From: Roseibium aggregatum | Lineage (GTDB): Bacteria > Pseudomonadota > Alphaproteobacteria > Rhizobiales > Stappiaceae | Reading direction: 5' to 3' | Length of the DNA stretch: 64,000 nucleotides | Assembly (NCBI RefSeq): GCF_017309185.1 | Contig: NZ_JAEKJZ010000001.1 | Coordinates: 2,170,001 to 2,234,000, forward strand | Part shown: positions 28,210 to 37,935 of the stretch, piece after piece | How the letters are laid out: every line of letters begins with the position of its first letter | Position numbering within the stretch: position 1 is the stretch's first letter | Made by a program: the position numbers and the translations under genes | Notes under the pieces: model-generated | Databases searched by the model: none | What the model saw: the letters and a program-made list of their open reading frames with translations, nothing else | Told to the model about the DNA's origin: nothing

Positions 28210-28569
28210 ATGCGATTTTTTTGTCTTTTAGCGCTGGCGCTCGTCAGCATCAAACCGGTTTTGGCCGGAGAGGTTAAAATCGTGGACGCCACGGCGCGTC
28301 AACAGGGCGGATCGTGGACCTTCTCAGTGACGCTTCTCCATGAAGATGAAGGATGGGATCACTATGCGGATCTGTGGCAGGTACTCGGACCGGACGGTGC
28401 CGTATTGGGGGAGCGTGTATTGCTGCACCCTCATGAAAACGAGCAACCTTTCACCCGCTCGCTTTCAGGCGTCGTAATTCCGGATGGGGTGGGCAGCGTT
28501 CGGATTCGCGCCCGGGACAAGAAACACGGGTTTTCGGACAAAACATTTGAGGTTTCTCTCGACAGATAA
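28210..28569 (+). CDS. Small exported protein of unknown function
   Basis: The 119-residue product begins MRFFCLLALALVSIKPVLA, a classic signal peptide, followed by about 100 residues rich in beta-strand character (WTFSVTLLH, RSLSGVVIP, VRIRARDK). It is probably a periplasmic beta-sandwich. I do not recognise a family. It ends 29 bases before the convergent MarC-family gene. Confidence 0.7.
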   Translation: MRFFCLLALALVSIKPVLAGEVKIVDATARQQGGSWTFSVTLLHEDEGWDHYADLWQVLGPDGAVLGERVLLHPHENEQPFTRSLSGVVIPDGVGSVRIRARDKKHGFSDKTFEVSLDR

Positions 28570-28598
28570 CACTCCTGGGCGAGGGAAGACGGACCCGG

Positions 28599-29234
28599 TC
28601 AGCGCGCGACAAACGCCAGGACGCCATCCGCTACGAATTGAACCGACAAGGCAGCCAGAAGGACGCCGAGAAGGCGGGTGATCACGAGCTGAGCCGTGTC
28701 GCCGAGCAAACGCTCGATCCGGTCGGCGAGAAGAAAAGTTCCCAGGCAGCACAGCAGTATAAATGCAATGACCGCACCGAGGCCCGCATATGACAGAGTG
28801 TCCGGGGCCTGACCGGTGAGCAGAATAATCGCGGAAATCGCGGCAGGTCCGGAAATCAGGGGAATGGCGAGCGGAAACACCGCTATTTCGTGAACCGCGC
28901 CATGGTTGGTCTCGGGTTCGATTGCCTTTTCGGCGGTTTCCGTTTTGCGTTCCTGCCTTTTTCCAAAAACCATTTCAAGCGCAATGATGAAAAGCAGAAT
29001 ACCGCCCGCCACGCGGAAGGCCGACACGGAAATTCCCAGGACATTCAGAACGGCCTGCCCGAAGGCGTAGAAGATCAGAAGGATGCCGGCGGCTGTGAGA
29101 ACGGATCTGACGGCCACGCGCCGGCGGTCGGCTCGGCTCATTCCGGCGGTCACGGCCAGGAACATCGGGGCAAGGCCGATCGGGTCTATCGTGACAAAAA
29201 GGGTCGCGAAGGCATTGACGAAATAGTCGAGCAT
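28599..29234 (-). CDS. MarC-family integral membrane protein
   Basis: This 211-residue inner-membrane protein has about six hydrophobic segments. The family hallmark is VTIDPIGLAPMFLAVT near the N-terminus, with a repeated FPLAIPLISGPAAISAI in the second half. MarC-family proteins (UPF0056) have unclear function; the name does not imply drug resistance. The start at 29234 has GGGAA about eight bases upstream. gyrA is divergent. Confidence 0.9.
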   Translation of the reverse strand: MLDYFVNAFATLFVTIDPIGLAPMFLAVTAGMSRADRRRVAVRSVLTAAGILLIFYAFGQAVLNVLGISVSAFRVAGGILLFIIALEMVFGKRQERKTETAEKAIEPETNHGAVHEIAVFPLAIPLISGPAAISAIILLTGQAPDTLSYAGLGAVIAFILLCCLGTFLLADRIERLLGDTAQLVITRLLGVLLAALSVQFVADGVLAFVAR

Positions 29235-29340
29235 GATCAGTTCCCGCTGCCGAAATTGGGATGTGATTTCAACCCGACTATAGGCTCTAATCCATCGCAC
29301 CGGTCTCGCCAGGTGAAAATCATTTTTTGCCCCTGTGCAT

Positions 29341-29361
29341 ATTCAATGCAAACCATTGAAT
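29341..29361. promoter_or_regulatory. Inverted repeat in the marC-gyrA divergent region
   Basis: ATTCAATG and CATTGAAT are perfect eight-base arms with a five-base spacer. They lie 89 bases before gyrA and 107 bases before the MarC-family gene. They could be an operator or a transcript hairpin. Confidence 0.35.
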
Positions 29362-29449
29362 TAATTGCGTGTTTGATTAGCCGGAAAATGGCCCGGAATT
29401 TGGTTCGGCAGATTGAATCGGCTATAAAAGAAACAGCAATAACAAGCAA

Positions 29450-32266
29450 ATGAGTGTCTCTTTGGCCGACCAGGACAACAACACCCCTTCAGACGGTTTT
29501 CCGTCCGATATCAAACCGGTCTCCATCGTCGATGAAATGAAGCGCAGTTACCTCGATTACGCCATGAGCGTGATCGTGTCGCGCGCGCTGCCCGATGTCC
29601 GGGACGGCTTGAAACCCGTTCACAGGCGCATCCTCTATTCGATGCACGAAAACGGGTATGAATGGAACAAACCCTACCGTAAGTCGGCGCGCGTCGTCGG
29701 TGACGTCATGGGTAAGTATCACCCGCACGGCGACAGCGCGATCTACGATGCGCTTGTGCGCATGGCGCAGGACTTTTCTCTCCGCTTGCCCCTGATCGAC
29801 GGGCAGGGGAACTTCGGCTCGGTCGACGGAGACCCGGCTGCGGCCATGCGCTACACCGAATGCCGGCTTGAAAAAGTCGCTCACAAGCTTCTCGACGATA
29901 TCGACAAGGACACCGTCGACTTCCAGGAGAACTACGACAACTCCGAGAGCGAACCTGTCGTTCTGCCGGCGAAGTTTCCAAACCTTCTTGTCAATGGCGC
30001 GGGCGGCATCGCCGTCGGCATGGCAACCAACATCCCGCCGCACAATCTCGGCGAGGTGATCGACGCCGCTATCGCCATCATGGAAAACCCGGCGATGTCG
30101 CTGGAAGAGCTGATGCAGATCGTGCCGGGACCGGATTTTCCGACCGGCGCCATGATCCTCGGCCGCTCCGGTATCCGAAGCGCCTATGACACCGGACGCG
30201 GCTCGATCGTCATGCGCGCCAAGGTCGATGTCGAGGAAGTCCGCAAGGACCGTAACGCGCTGATCGTCTCCGAGATCCCGTATCAGGTCAACAAGGCGAC
30301 GATGATCGAAAAAATCGCCGAGCTTGTGCGGGACAAGCGCGTCGAAGGCATTTCCGATATCCGCGACGAAAGCGACCGCTCGGGCATGCGCGTGGTCATC
30401 GAACTGAAGCGGGATGCCGTTCCCGACGTTGTCTTGAACCAGCTCTACCGGTTCAGTCAGCTGCAAACGTCCTTCGGCGCCAATATGGTGGCTCTGAACG
30501 GCGGCAAGCCGGAGCAGATGAACCTGTCCGACATGCTGCGCGCCTTCGTCGCCTTCCGGGAGGAAGTCGTTCAGCGGCGCACGCGCTATCTGCTGAAAAA
30601 AGCCCGGGACCGGGCACATATTTTGGTCGGCTTGGGTATTGCGGTCGCCAACATCGATGAGGTCATTCATCTGATCCGCACCGCGCCGGATCCGGCGACG
30701 GCACGAGCGCAACTGATGGAGCGCGATTGGCCGGCGCGTGACGTTGAGCCGCTCATCCGTCTGATCGATGACCCGCGCCACCAGGTCCAGGAAGACGGCA
30801 CCTACAAGCTCTCCGAGGAGCAAGCCCGGGCAATCCTCGATCTGAGGCTTCAGCGCCTTACAGCGCTTGGCCGCGATGAAATCGACGACGAACTGAAAAA
30901 GATCGGCGCGGAGATTTCCGATTTTCTGGATATCTTGCGCTCCCGTGCGCGGATACAGGAAATCGTCCGCAACGAGATGCTGGAGATCAAGGAAGAATTC
31001 GCAACGCCCCGGCGAACGGAAATTGTCGAGGGCGGCGCGGACTTCGATGAGGAAGACCTGATCCAGCGCGAGGACATGGTGGTGACCGTTTCCCATGGCG
31101 GCTACATCAAGCGCGTGCCGCTTGCCACCTACCGGGCCCAACGCCGGGGCGGCAAGGGCCGTTCCGGCATGGCCACAAAAGACGAGGATTTCGTGACCCG
31201 GCTGTTCGTGGCCAACACTCACACGCCGGTGCTGTTCTTCTCCTCGCGCGGCATCTGCTACAAGCTCAAGGTCTGGCGCCTGCCGCTCGGCGGGCCGACA
31301 TCGCGCGGCAAGGCGTTGGTCAATATCCTGCCGATGGAACAGGGCGAACAGATCACGTCCATTCTACCCTTGCCGGAGGATGAGGAAAGCTGGGCAAATC
31401 TCGATGTGATGTTTGCGACCGTGCGTGGCACGGTGCGCCGGAACAAACTCTCCGACTTCGTGAACATCAACCGGAACGGCAAGATCGCCATGAAACTGGA
31501 AGATGGTGACGGCATCGTTGGCGTCGACACCTGTTCCGAGCATGACGATGTCATGCTGACCACGAATTTCGGCCAGTGCATCCGCTTCCCCGTGACGGAT
31601 GTCCGGGTGTTCGCCGGCCGCAATTCCGTCGGGGTGCGAGGCATTCGCCTGGCCGACGACGACCGGGTCATTTCCATGCAGATCCTGCATCATATCGATG
31701 TGGATGCCGAAGAAAGGGCTGCCTATCTCAAGCTTTCACGGGCGATGCGGGGTGAAGCGGATGAAAACGGTGGCGCGTCCGATGAAGAAGGCGTTGTCGC
31801 CGGCGATCTGCCGCAGGAACGCTACGCACAGATGAGTGCCGCGGAACAGATCATTCTGACAGTTTCCGAAAACGGCTACGGCAAGCGAACCTCTTCGTTT
31901 GAATATCGGGTCACCGGACGCGGCGGCAAGGGCATCACCGCCATGGCTGTCAACGATCGCAACGGTGGCCTGGTTGCGTCCTTCCCCGTGGAAGAGGGAC
32001 ATCAGATCATGCTCGTGACCGACGGAGGTCAGCTCATCCGCTGTCCGATCCACGGTATCCGTATCGCCGGCCGGGCAACACAGGGCGTCATCGTCTTCAA
32101 GACGGCTTCCGACGAAAAGGTCGTTGCCGTGGAGGGGATCTCCGAAGTCGAGGAAGATGAGGATCTCGAAGAGGAAGAAGGCGGTCAGGAAACCTCGAAT
32201 GGCGACACGCCACCCGCAGCCGGCGAGGAAACGGGGGACGAGGGAGACGGCACACCGGAAAGTTGA
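29450..32266 (+). CDS. gyrA: DNA gyrase subunit A
   Basis: GyrA, 938 residues, cuts and rejoins DNA with GyrB to introduce negative supercoils. The active-site tyrosine is Tyr135 in [10 protein letters not shown]. The quinolone-determining region [12 protein letters not shown] keeps Ser96 and Asp100, equivalents of E. coli Ser83 and Asp87, so it looks quinolone-sensitive. The GyrA box QRRGGKG lies near residue 564. The C-terminal pinwheel contains an acidic insertion near residues 765-785, and the last 40 residues are strongly acidic ([12 protein letters not shown]). No strong ribosome-binding site precedes the ATG at 29450. Confidence 0.98.
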   Translation: MSVSLADQDNNTPSDGFPSDIKPVSIVDEMKRSYLDYAMSVIVSRALPDVRDGLKPVHRRILYSMHENGYEWNKPYRKSARVVGDVMGKYHPHGDSAIYDALVRMAQDFSLRLPLIDGQGNFGSVDGDPAAAMRYTECRLEKVAHKLLDDIDKDTVDFQENYDNSESEPVVLPAKFPNLLVNGAGGIAVGMATNIPPHNLGEVIDAAIAIMENPAMSLEELMQIVPGPDFPTGAMILGRSGIRSAYDTGRGSIVMRAKVDVEEVRKDRNALIVSEIPYQVNKATMIEKIAELVRDKRVEGISDIRDESDRSGMRVVIELKRDAVPDVVLNQLYRFSQLQTSFGANMVALNGGKPEQMNLSDMLRAFVAFREEVVQRRTRYLLKKARDRAHILVGLGIAVANIDEVIHLIRTAPDPATARAQLMERDWPARDVEPLIRLIDDPRHQVQEDGTYKLSEEQARAILDLRLQRLTALGRDEIDDELKKIGAEISDFLDILRSRARIQEIVRNEMLEIKEEFATPRRTEIVEGGADFDEEDLIQREDMVVTVSHGGYIKRVPLATYRAQRRGGKGRSGMATKDEDFVTRLFVANTHTPVLFFSSRGICYKLKVWRLPLGGPTSRGKALVNILPMEQGEQITSILPLPEDEESWANLDVMFATVRGTVRRNKLSDFVNINRNGKIAMKLEDGDGIVGVDTCSEHDDVMLTTNFGQCIRFPVTDVRVFAGRNSVGVRGIRLADDDRVISMQILHHIDVDAEERAAYLKLSRAMRGEADENGGASDEEGVVAGDLPQERYAQMSAAEQIILTVSENGYGKRTSSFEYRVTGRGGKGITAMAVNDRNGGLVASFPVEEGHQIMLVTDGGQLIRCPIHGIRIAGRATQGVIVFKTASDEKVVAVEGISEVEEDEDLEEEEGGQETSNGDTPPAAGEETGDEGDGTPES

Positions 32267-32301
32267 CCTTTGAACCAGACGCGTAAACGCGCAAAAACGA
32301 C

Positions 32302-32334
32302 AACAGCGGCCAGGGTGGAAACTGGGCCGCTGTT
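32302..32334 (+). terminator. Terminator after gyrA
   Basis: AACAGCGGCC and GGCCGCTGTT form a perfect ten-base-pair stem around a 13-base loop, 36 bases after the gyrA stop. Only a short T-rich tail follows. Confidence 0.65.
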
Positions 32335-32369
32335 TGCCGTTTGCGGGGGGATGTAAAGAGGACTGATCG

Positions 32370-32786
32370 TCAGTTGGTCACAGGGTAGCGCGCCAAAATG
32401 GTTTCATTCACGGTCGGAGAGGACTTCTCGACGGTCACGAAGGATACGTTGCGAACTTTGCTCGCACCGGTCAGTGCGGCCGCGCAATCTTCGCTCCATG
32501 CTCCCCACGCCTGGGATTCGCAAGACTTTCCAACCGTTGCTTCCGGCATACGGTCAGACTTCGTCGAGGTCAGTCCCTGGGTCGCGAGGTTGGTCATTCT
32601 GTCGGCTTGCGAGGCATTGCTCGGATGCAGAGTGAAGATGCCTACCAGCAGTACCGTCAGCAAAGCCAGGATGAACACCGCGGCCATCTTGATCTGAACC
32701 GAACGGTCCAGGGCTTTGGTTTCTATCGCAAAAGGCTTGGAAACCGGCTGGGTGTCGGTCAAGTCGAAAGTCTTGTAGCTCCTCAT
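32370..32786 (-). CDS. Single-pass membrane protein of unknown function
   Basis: This 138-residue protein has a soluble N-terminus of about 33 residues, one transmembrane helix (MAAVFILALLTVLLVGIF) and an extracytoplasmic domain of about 85 residues with two cysteines. The outside domain has no motif I recognise. The gene is flanked by the gyrA terminator and by a CRP-like palindrome 69 bases upstream of its start. Confidence 0.6.
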   Translation of the reverse strand: MRSYKTFDLTDTQPVSKPFAIETKALDRSVQIKMAAVFILALLTVLLVGIFTLHPSNASQADRMTNLATQGLTSTKSDRMPEATVGKSCESQAWGAWSEDCAAALTGASKVRNVSFVTVEKSSPTVNETILARYPVTN

Positions 32787-33272
32787 TTGTCTGGCTCCTG
32801 CTCACGCCGTTCTTCTTTGATGCCGCCAGACTGCCGTATTGATGAAAAGACCGATGTGACGGCGGTCACACATTGTCAGTTAGTGGCAAAAAGGCTTCGG
32901 AGCGGAACTTAGTCATGTCCTCATAAAATACGATAAAAGGTCACAAAGAATTTGACATAAGTTGAGACATAAAGGCTTAAGAAATAGTCTGTTTTCGGTT
33001 TGCTGCCGCAGCGGTAACAACTTCTGGTGCAAGGGTGCGCAATGCGGACGTCTGCATCCTTTGGCGCGAAATCGAGCTTTTCCGGGCCCGCACGAAATAC
33101 TCTTCCGGAAGAATCGCAGACGTTGCCGCCGAAAAAACATCACCCCCAATACATGCGGTTTTCGTTTAAAAAACCGGTTTTAAAGGCACTGTGGCCCTCG
33201 ATTGTGAGCGCTTGACGTCCTCGGGAGCCCGTTTCCCTTGTGGCTCCGGATCAAGCAGAGTAAGGAAGTGCC
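32787..33272. promoter_or_regulatory. 486-base AT-richer intergenic region with several sites
   Basis: No gene is supported. The visible elements are the CRP-like palindrome at 32855-32870; a consensus -35 hexamer TTGACA at 32952-32957, without a clear -10; and AAAACCGGTTTT at 33170-33181, a perfect 12-base palindrome 91 bases before coaD. The region probably contains promoters in both directions. Confidence 0.4.
32855..32870. promoter_or_regulatory. CRP-like palindrome TGTGA-N6-TCACA
   Basis: TGTGACGGCGGTCACA has the classic CRP core TGTGA-N6-TCACA, with six-base arms TGTGAC and GTCACA perfectly dyadic. It lies 69 bases upstream of the minus-strand membrane-protein gene at 32786. CRP/FNR-family regulators in alphaproteobacteria use similar dyads, so the cognate protein is not certain. 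Confidence 0.45.
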
Positions 33273-33779
33273 ATGGAACGCATCGCACTTTACCCGGGCT
33301 CGTTCGACCCTGTCACAAACGGCCACATGGACATTCTGCGTCAGGCGCTTGCGCTCGCAGACAAGGTCGTGGTCGCAATCGGCATTCATCCGGGCAAGAC
33401 GCCCCTGTTTTCCTTTGAGGAGCGGGTGGACTTGATCCGCAAGGCGGCGCGAACGGAGTTCAGCGAGGCAGATGCCGACCGGCTCGAGGTCATTTCCTTC
33501 TCCGGTCTGGTAATCGATGCCGCAAGGGATCACGGCGCTGCCTGCCTCGTGCGTGGTTTGAGGGATGGAACCGACCTGGACTTTGAAATGCAGATGGCCG
33601 GCATGAATGGAACGCTGCAGCCGGACATAAATACGGTTTTTCTTCCCGCGTCTCCGCAGGTGCGCCACATCACCGCCACCTTGGTCCGGCAAATCGCGAA
33701 AATGGGTGGGGAAATCTCCGCCTTCGTCCCGGAGCCGGTCGCTGAACCTTTGCGCCTGCGTTCAGGAGCCGGTGTTTAG
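33273..33779 (+). CDS. coaD: Phosphopantetheine adenylyltransferase
   Basis: CoaD, 168 residues, transfers AMP from ATP to 4'-phosphopantetheine in coenzyme A synthesis. The nucleotidyltransferase motif [16 protein letters not shown] (T/HxGH) is at residues 7-22. A second motif, [15 protein letters not shown], binds ATP near the C-terminus. GTAAGGAA precedes the ATG. Length matches the family. Two cyclophilin genes follow on the same strand. Confidence 0.97.
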   Translation: MERIALYPGSFDPVTNGHMDILRQALALADKVVVAIGIHPGKTPLFSFEERVDLIRKAARTEFSEADADRLEVISFSGLVIDAARDHGAACLVRGLRDGTDLDFEMQMAGMNGTLQPDINTVFLPASPQVRHITATLVRQIAKMGGEISAFVPEPVAEPLRLRSGAGV

Positions 33780-33820
33780 GTATCCAGACTTTAAACGGAC
33801 CTCAACTTCAGGAGTCCCCA

Positions 33821-34360
33821 GTGTCACGACTACTTTCAATCCTTGCCATATTGGCTTCTCTTGTGATTTTGCCAACGGCTGCCGGGGCGCAGACAGCGGA
33901 CCCGGAAAACACGCTTTACATGGACCTGAAGGATGGCCGGGTCGTCATTCAGCTTCGTCCCGATCTGGCGCCGAACCACGTCGAACGGATCAAGTCGCTG
34001 ACCCGCGAGGGTTTTTATGACGGGATCGTCTTCCACCGGGTCATCGACGGCTTCATGGCGCAGACCGGCGATCCAACCGGAACCGGAATGGGGGGCTCAA
34101 AGCTGCCCGATCTCAAGGCTGAATTTTCCAAGGCTTCCTTCAAGCGGGGAACGCTCGGCATGGCGCGCAGCGCAAATCCGAACAGCGCGAACTCCCAGTT
34201 CTTCATCATGTTCGCGGACGGCGACTGGCTGAACGGACAATATACGGTTTTCGGCGAAGTCGTTGACGGCATGGACCACATAGACAGCATTACCCGCGGC
34301 GAGCCGCCGGCGAACCCGGACAAGATCGTCAAGATGCAGATTGCGGCCGACGCGCAGTGA
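33821..34360 (+). CDS. Cyclophilin-type peptidyl-prolyl isomerase, exported
   Basis: This 179-residue cyclophilin has a signal peptide (LLSILAILASLVILPTAAGA) and so works in the periplasm, where it catalyses proline cis-trans isomerisation. The core FYDGIVFHRVIDGFMAQTGD includes the catalytic arginine (FHRV) and the Gln in MAQTG. GTG 33821 is the start, with AGGAG nine bases upstream. The next gene is its cytoplasmic paralogue. The two share an almost identical stretch of DNA around CCACCGGGTCATCGACGGCT. Confidence 0.92.
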   Translation: MSRLLSILAILASLVILPTAAGAQTADPENTLYMDLKDGRVVIQLRPDLAPNHVERIKSLTREGFYDGIVFHRVIDGFMAQTGDPTGTGMGGSKLPDLKAEFSKASFKRGTLGMARSANPNSANSQFFIMFADGDWLNGQYTVFGEVVDGMDHIDSITRGEPPANPDKIVKMQIAADAQ

Positions 34361-34402
34361 GGACGCCCGGCCGCAGACGATTACTGACCCAAGGAGATTA
34401 AA

Positions 34403-34876
34403 ATGGCAGACATAAAAGACCCCGAAAACACGTTGCTCATGGAAACCAGCAAGGGATCGGTCGTCATCGAGATGAAACCGGATCTTGCCCCGACCCATGT
34501 AGCCCGCATCAAGGAACTCGTGCGCGAAGGGTTTTATGACGGCATCGTGTTCCACCGGGTCATCGACGGCTTCATGGCACAGACCGGGTGTCCGCAAGGC
34601 ACCGGGACCGGTGGGTCCGGTCAGAAACTGAAGGCCGAATTCAGCCAGCAGAAGCATTCCCGCGGCACCTGCTCCATGGCCCGCGCCATGGATCCGAACT
34701 CCGGCGACAGCCAGTTTTTCATCTGTTTCACGGACGCTCCCTGGCTCGACGGTCAATATACCGTTTGGGGGGAAGTCATCGAAGGTATGGACAACGTCGA
34801 CAAGATCAAGCGCGGCGAACCGGTCGTTGATCCGGACAATATCGTTTCCCTGAAAGTCGCAGCCGACGCGGCCTGA
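34403..34876 (+). CDS. Cyclophilin-type peptidyl-prolyl isomerase, cytoplasmic
   Basis: This 157-residue cyclophilin lacks a signal peptide, so it is cytoplasmic. It has the same core FYDGIVFHRVIDGFMAQTG, then a GTGGSG loop and the SQFFICF strand. It follows the exported paralogue by 42 bases with AAGGAG seven bases before the ATG. Tandem periplasmic and cytoplasmic cyclophilins are common in Rhizobiales. A strong terminator follows at 34906. Confidence 0.95.
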   Translation: MADIKDPENTLLMETSKGSVVIEMKPDLAPTHVARIKELVREGFYDGIVFHRVIDGFMAQTGCPQGTGTGGSGQKLKAEFSQQKHSRGTCSMARAMDPNSGDSQFFICFTDAPWLDGQYTVWGEVIEGMDNVDKIKRGEPVVDPDNIVSLKVAADAA

Positions 34877-34905
34877 GTTCCTGGCTAGAAACACTTTTGC
34901 AGAGA

Positions 34906-34930
34906 CGCGGCCCGGGTGGCCGCGTTTTTT
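34906..34930 (+). terminator. Rho-independent terminator after the cyclophilin genes
   Basis: CGCGGCC and GGCCGCG form a seven-base-pair stem with a five-base loop, followed directly by six T residues. It separates the cyclophilin genes from queA. Confidence 0.9.
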
Positions 34931-35082
34931 GTTTGCAGGAACCAATGCCATCACGTTTCTCCAATGGCGTTCGGATCCTGGCAGGTTGACCGCCAAGGGC
35001 ATCGCGTCTATGAGCGGGCGCGCGGTACTGGAACGCGACATCCGACCGCTCCGTTTTCCTTTTCTTGCCTGAGCAAAACCCG

Positions 35083-36168
35083 ATGCGCGTCGAACAATTC
35101 GACTTTGATCTTCCCAATGAACGTATTGCCTTGCGTCCGGCGAGGCCTCGGGACGCAGCGCGGATGCTCCTTGTTCAACCGGATGGGATGCCGGTTTTGA
35201 GCGACAGGACCGTCCGCGACCTGCCTCAACTTCTCAACCCCGGCGACGCACTGGTCTTCAACGATACGAAGGTCATTCCGGCCCAGCTGGAAGGCAAGCG
35301 CCTCAGGGGAGAGATTACTGCGGGGATCAGCGCGACATTGCATCTCCGGTCAGGTGCCGATCGCTGGCGGGCATTCGTACGGCCCGCGAAAAAACTTCAG
35401 ACGGATGACAAGGTCGTGTTCGCCGGCAACGAAGAGAGCCTGACGGCACGTGTTGCCGAGAAAACCGACGGCGGAGAAGTGCTTTTGGTGTTCGACAGGT
35501 CCGGGCCTGAACTCGACGCGGCGATTGCCGCCGTCGGCCATATCCCGTTGCCGCCCTACATCGCCCAGAAACGAGGGGAAGACGCTCAGGACCGGCTGGA
35601 CTACCAGACGATCTTCGCCGCACGGGAGGGGGCCGTCGCCGCCCCGACTGCCGGTCTTCATTTCACACCGGACCTTCTGAAAGCCCTGGACGACCGCGGG
35701 GTGGAACAGCACCGGGTGACCCTTCACGTCGGAGCCGGCACCTTCCTGCCCGTCAAGGCGGAGGACACTGTTGATCACAAGATGCATGCGGAATGGGGAG
35801 AAGTCCCTGAGGAAACCGCAGCCGCTTTGCAGGAAGCCAAGGCACGCGGCAACAAGGTTGTCAGCGTTGGAACGACGTCCTTGAGAATTCTGGAAAGTTC
35901 AGCCAGCGAAACCGGTCGAATTTCCCCTTTCACGGGCGAAACCTCCATCTTCATCACACCGGGCTACCGGTTCAGGGCCATCGACGCCCTCATGACGAAT
36001 TTTCACCTTCCCCGATCGACCCTGTTCATGCTGGTGTCGGCCTATTCCGGCCTGGAAACAATGCGTGCCGCTTATGCGCACGCCATTGCCGAGGACTACC
36101 GGTTTTACAGTTACGGGGACGCTTCGCTGCTGTTTCCCTGCAAGACAGCGCTGCAGGAGACAGCATGA
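35083..36168 (+). CDS. queA: S-adenosylmethionine:tRNA ribosyltransferase-isomerase
   Basis: QueA, 361 residues, turns 7-aminomethyl-7-deazaguanine in tRNA into epoxyqueuosine using the ribosyl part of SAM. The N-terminus [20 protein letters not shown], with P-x-R-D-x-(A/S)-R, and the later PTAGLHFT and VGAGTF segments are family signatures. The ATG at 35083 is used rather than an in-frame TTG six codons upstream. It overlaps tgt by four bases (ATGA), so the two queuosine genes form an operon. Confidence 0.97.
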   Translation: MRVEQFDFDLPNERIALRPARPRDAARMLLVQPDGMPVLSDRTVRDLPQLLNPGDALVFNDTKVIPAQLEGKRLRGEITAGISATLHLRSGADRWRAFVRPAKKLQTDDKVVFAGNEESLTARVAEKTDGGEVLLVFDRSGPELDAAIAAVGHIPLPPYIAQKRGEDAQDRLDYQTIFAAREGAVAAPTAGLHFTPDLLKALDDRGVEQHRVTLHVGAGTFLPVKAEDTVDHKMHAEWGEVPEETAAALQEAKARGNKVVSVGTTSLRILESSASETGRISPFTGETSIFITPGYRFRAIDALMTNFHLPRSTLFMLVSAYSGLETMRAAYAHAIAEDYRFYSYGDASLLFPCKTALQETA

Positions 36169-37322
36169 CGGACAAGACCAGACAATTCGGTTTCAGACTG
36201 ATCGCTACAGACGGCAGAGCCCGGCGTGGCGAAATCACGACACCCCATGGTGTGGTCCGCACTCCGGCCTTCATGCCGGTCGGAACCCAGGCGACGGTCA
36301 AGGCGATGTACCCGGATCAGGTCCGGGAAACCGGTGCGGACGTCGTGCTTGGCAATACCTACCACCTCATGCTGCGTCCGACGGCGGAACGTGTCGACCG
36401 GCTTGGCGGTCTGCACAAGTTCATGAACTGGCCGCACACGATCCTGACGGACAGTGGTGGTTTTCAGGTGATGTCGTTGGCGCAGCTCAGAAAACTCGAC
36501 GAGGGCGGCGTCCGTTTTCAAAGTCATATCGACGGCAGCAAACATCATCTGACCCCAGAACGCTCGGTCGAAATCCAGGGTTTGCTCGGATCCGACATCC
36601 AGATGCAGCTCGACGAATGCATCCGGCTGCCAAGCCCGAAGGAAGAAATTCAGCGGGCCATGGAGCTGTCCCTTCGCTGGGCGGAACGCTCCAGAAGCCA
36701 GTTCGAGACCATGGGTGGTCCCGGCAAGGGCCAGGGCCTTTACGGCATTGTTCAGGGCGGCGACCAGGCCGACCTGCGCATCCGTTCGGCGGAAGAACTC
36801 TCAAAAATGCCTTTCGAGGGGTATTCCGTTGGCGGTCTGGCGGTCGGCGAACCGCAGGAGGTCATGCTTGCGATGCTTGATGTGACCCTGCCGGCGATGC
36901 CCGCCGACAAACCGCGTTACCTGATGGGGGTGGGAACGCCGGACGATTTGTTGGAGAGTGTGAAACGGGGCATAGACCAGTTCGATTGCGTCATGCCGAC
37001 ACGCGCCGGCCGGCATGGGCTCGCTTATACGAGGTTTGGCAAGGTCAACCTGAAAAACGCCCGGCATCAGGACGATCCGCGCCCGCTCGACGAGGAAAGC
37101 AAGTGTCCCGCAACGTCCGTTTACAGCCGCGCCTATCTCCATCATCTGGTTCGGGCGGGCGAGGGGCTCGCCGGCATGCTGCTCACCTGGAACAACATCT
37201 CATATTACCAGCAGCTCATGCAGGGCATGCGAGACGCCATCGAAGAAAGCCGGTTCGAGGACTTCTACGCCAGAACCAAGGAAGACTGGGCGCGCGGTGA
37301 TATCCCCGAGTTCGGAACCTAA
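36165..37322 (+). CDS. tgt: tRNA-guanine transglycosylase with a depleted zinc site
   Basis: Tgt, 385 residues, exchanges guanine-34 of GUN-anticodon tRNAs for preQ1. The active-site motifs are [14 protein letters not shown] (general base Asp) and the nucleophile region GGLAVGEP / [11 protein letters not shown]. The zinc site CxCxxC...H of E. coli (Cys302, 304, 307, His333) reads Ser312, Cys314, Thr317 and Asn343 here, so three of four ligands are replaced. Partial loss is familiar from Rhizobiales relatives, from memory. It is coupled to queA and ends with a four-base convergent overlap with the next gene. Confidence 0.95.
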   Translation: MTDKTRQFGFRLIATDGRARRGEITTPHGVVRTPAFMPVGTQATVKAMYPDQVRETGADVVLGNTYHLMLRPTAERVDRLGGLHKFMNWPHTILTDSGGFQVMSLAQLRKLDEGGVRFQSHIDGSKHHLTPERSVEIQGLLGSDIQMQLDECIRLPSPKEEIQRAMELSLRWAERSRSQFETMGGPGKGQGLYGIVQGGDQADLRIRSAEELSKMPFEGYSVGGLAVGEPQEVMLAMLDVTLPAMPADKPRYLMGVGTPDDLLESVKRGIDQFDCVMPTRAGRHGLAYTRFGKVNLKNARHQDDPRPLDEESKCPATSVYSRAYLHHLVRAGEGLAGMLLTWNNISYYQQLMQGMRDAIEESRFEDFYARTKEDWARGDIPEFGT

Positions 37323-37753
37323 GCTGAAATACCTTCCGATTTCGTCAGGTAACAGCCGGAGATCCGCCAACTTCCGTCATCTTGCTGCTCAAAACTGTAA
37401 AGGGCAATCCAGTCCTTGCCTTTGGGACCGGTGACGAAGACCTCTTGTGTCGGCCCGTATTTCGTCATTTTCGACCGCCCGAAGGTGACGTCTCTCGCCT
37501 TGTAGACCGGCTGATATCCCTGACGTACCATTTCCATGAAAAATTCAGGGTTCTGGAACTTCCGCTTCAGGGAGTTTGCCGCAAAGGCATAGGCCGCCTC
37601 GGCGTTTTCCGTGGCAAACGCGGACATCTGTTTCTTGATGATGGTTTGAAATGCGCTGCTGTCCAGCCCGTCGTCGGCACGCGCCGCGCCTGAAAGCAAC
37701 AGCGCGCCCAGGGCTGCGGTTGTCGCCGATTTCCAGAAATGAGCTTTCGCCAT
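37319..37753 (-). CDS. Exported DUF4864-like protein
   Basis: This 144-residue protein starts with a signal peptide ([15 protein letters not shown]). The mature part of about 115 residues has [20 protein letters not shown] and [13 protein letters not shown], as in the DUF4864 family of NTF2-like periplasmic proteins of unknown function. It is convergent with tgt and overlaps it by four bases. AGGAG lies before its ATG. Confidence 0.75.
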   Translation of the reverse strand: MAKAHFWKSATTAALGALLLSGAARADDGLDSSAFQTIIKKQMSAFATENAEAAYAFAANSLKRKFQNPEFFMEMVRQGYQPVYKARDVTFGRSKMTKYGPTQEVFVTGPKGKDWIALYSFEQQDDGSWRISGCYLTKSEGISA

Positions 37754-37935
37754 GATCAGGATCTCCTTTTCTGAACCTGAACAGTATACGGCGGAAAACT
37801 CTTTTCAGTTTCCTAAAATTCGCGCAATCCCCGACGTTAACTTGAGCAATTTCGGCGCGTAACGGCTTTTTATTGAGCAGGGAAACCGGTGAGCCGGGTA
37901 ACCAACGCAATTACCCGTATAAATACCATCGGCAT

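Noticed and set aside
28599..29234. Antibiotic resistance gene on the basis of the MarC name
   Set aside because: MarC/UPF0056 proteins are not shown to confer multidrug resistance; only a conserved membrane protein is supported.
29735..29752. Possible quinolone-resistance change in GyrA
   Set aside because: The region keeps Ser96 and Asp100, the susceptible residues corresponding to E. coli Ser83 and Asp87.
29489..31222. 577-codon minus-strand open frame
   Set aside because: Antisense shadow of gyrA; composition is rich in His/Asp/Arg as expected from reverse reading, with no motif.
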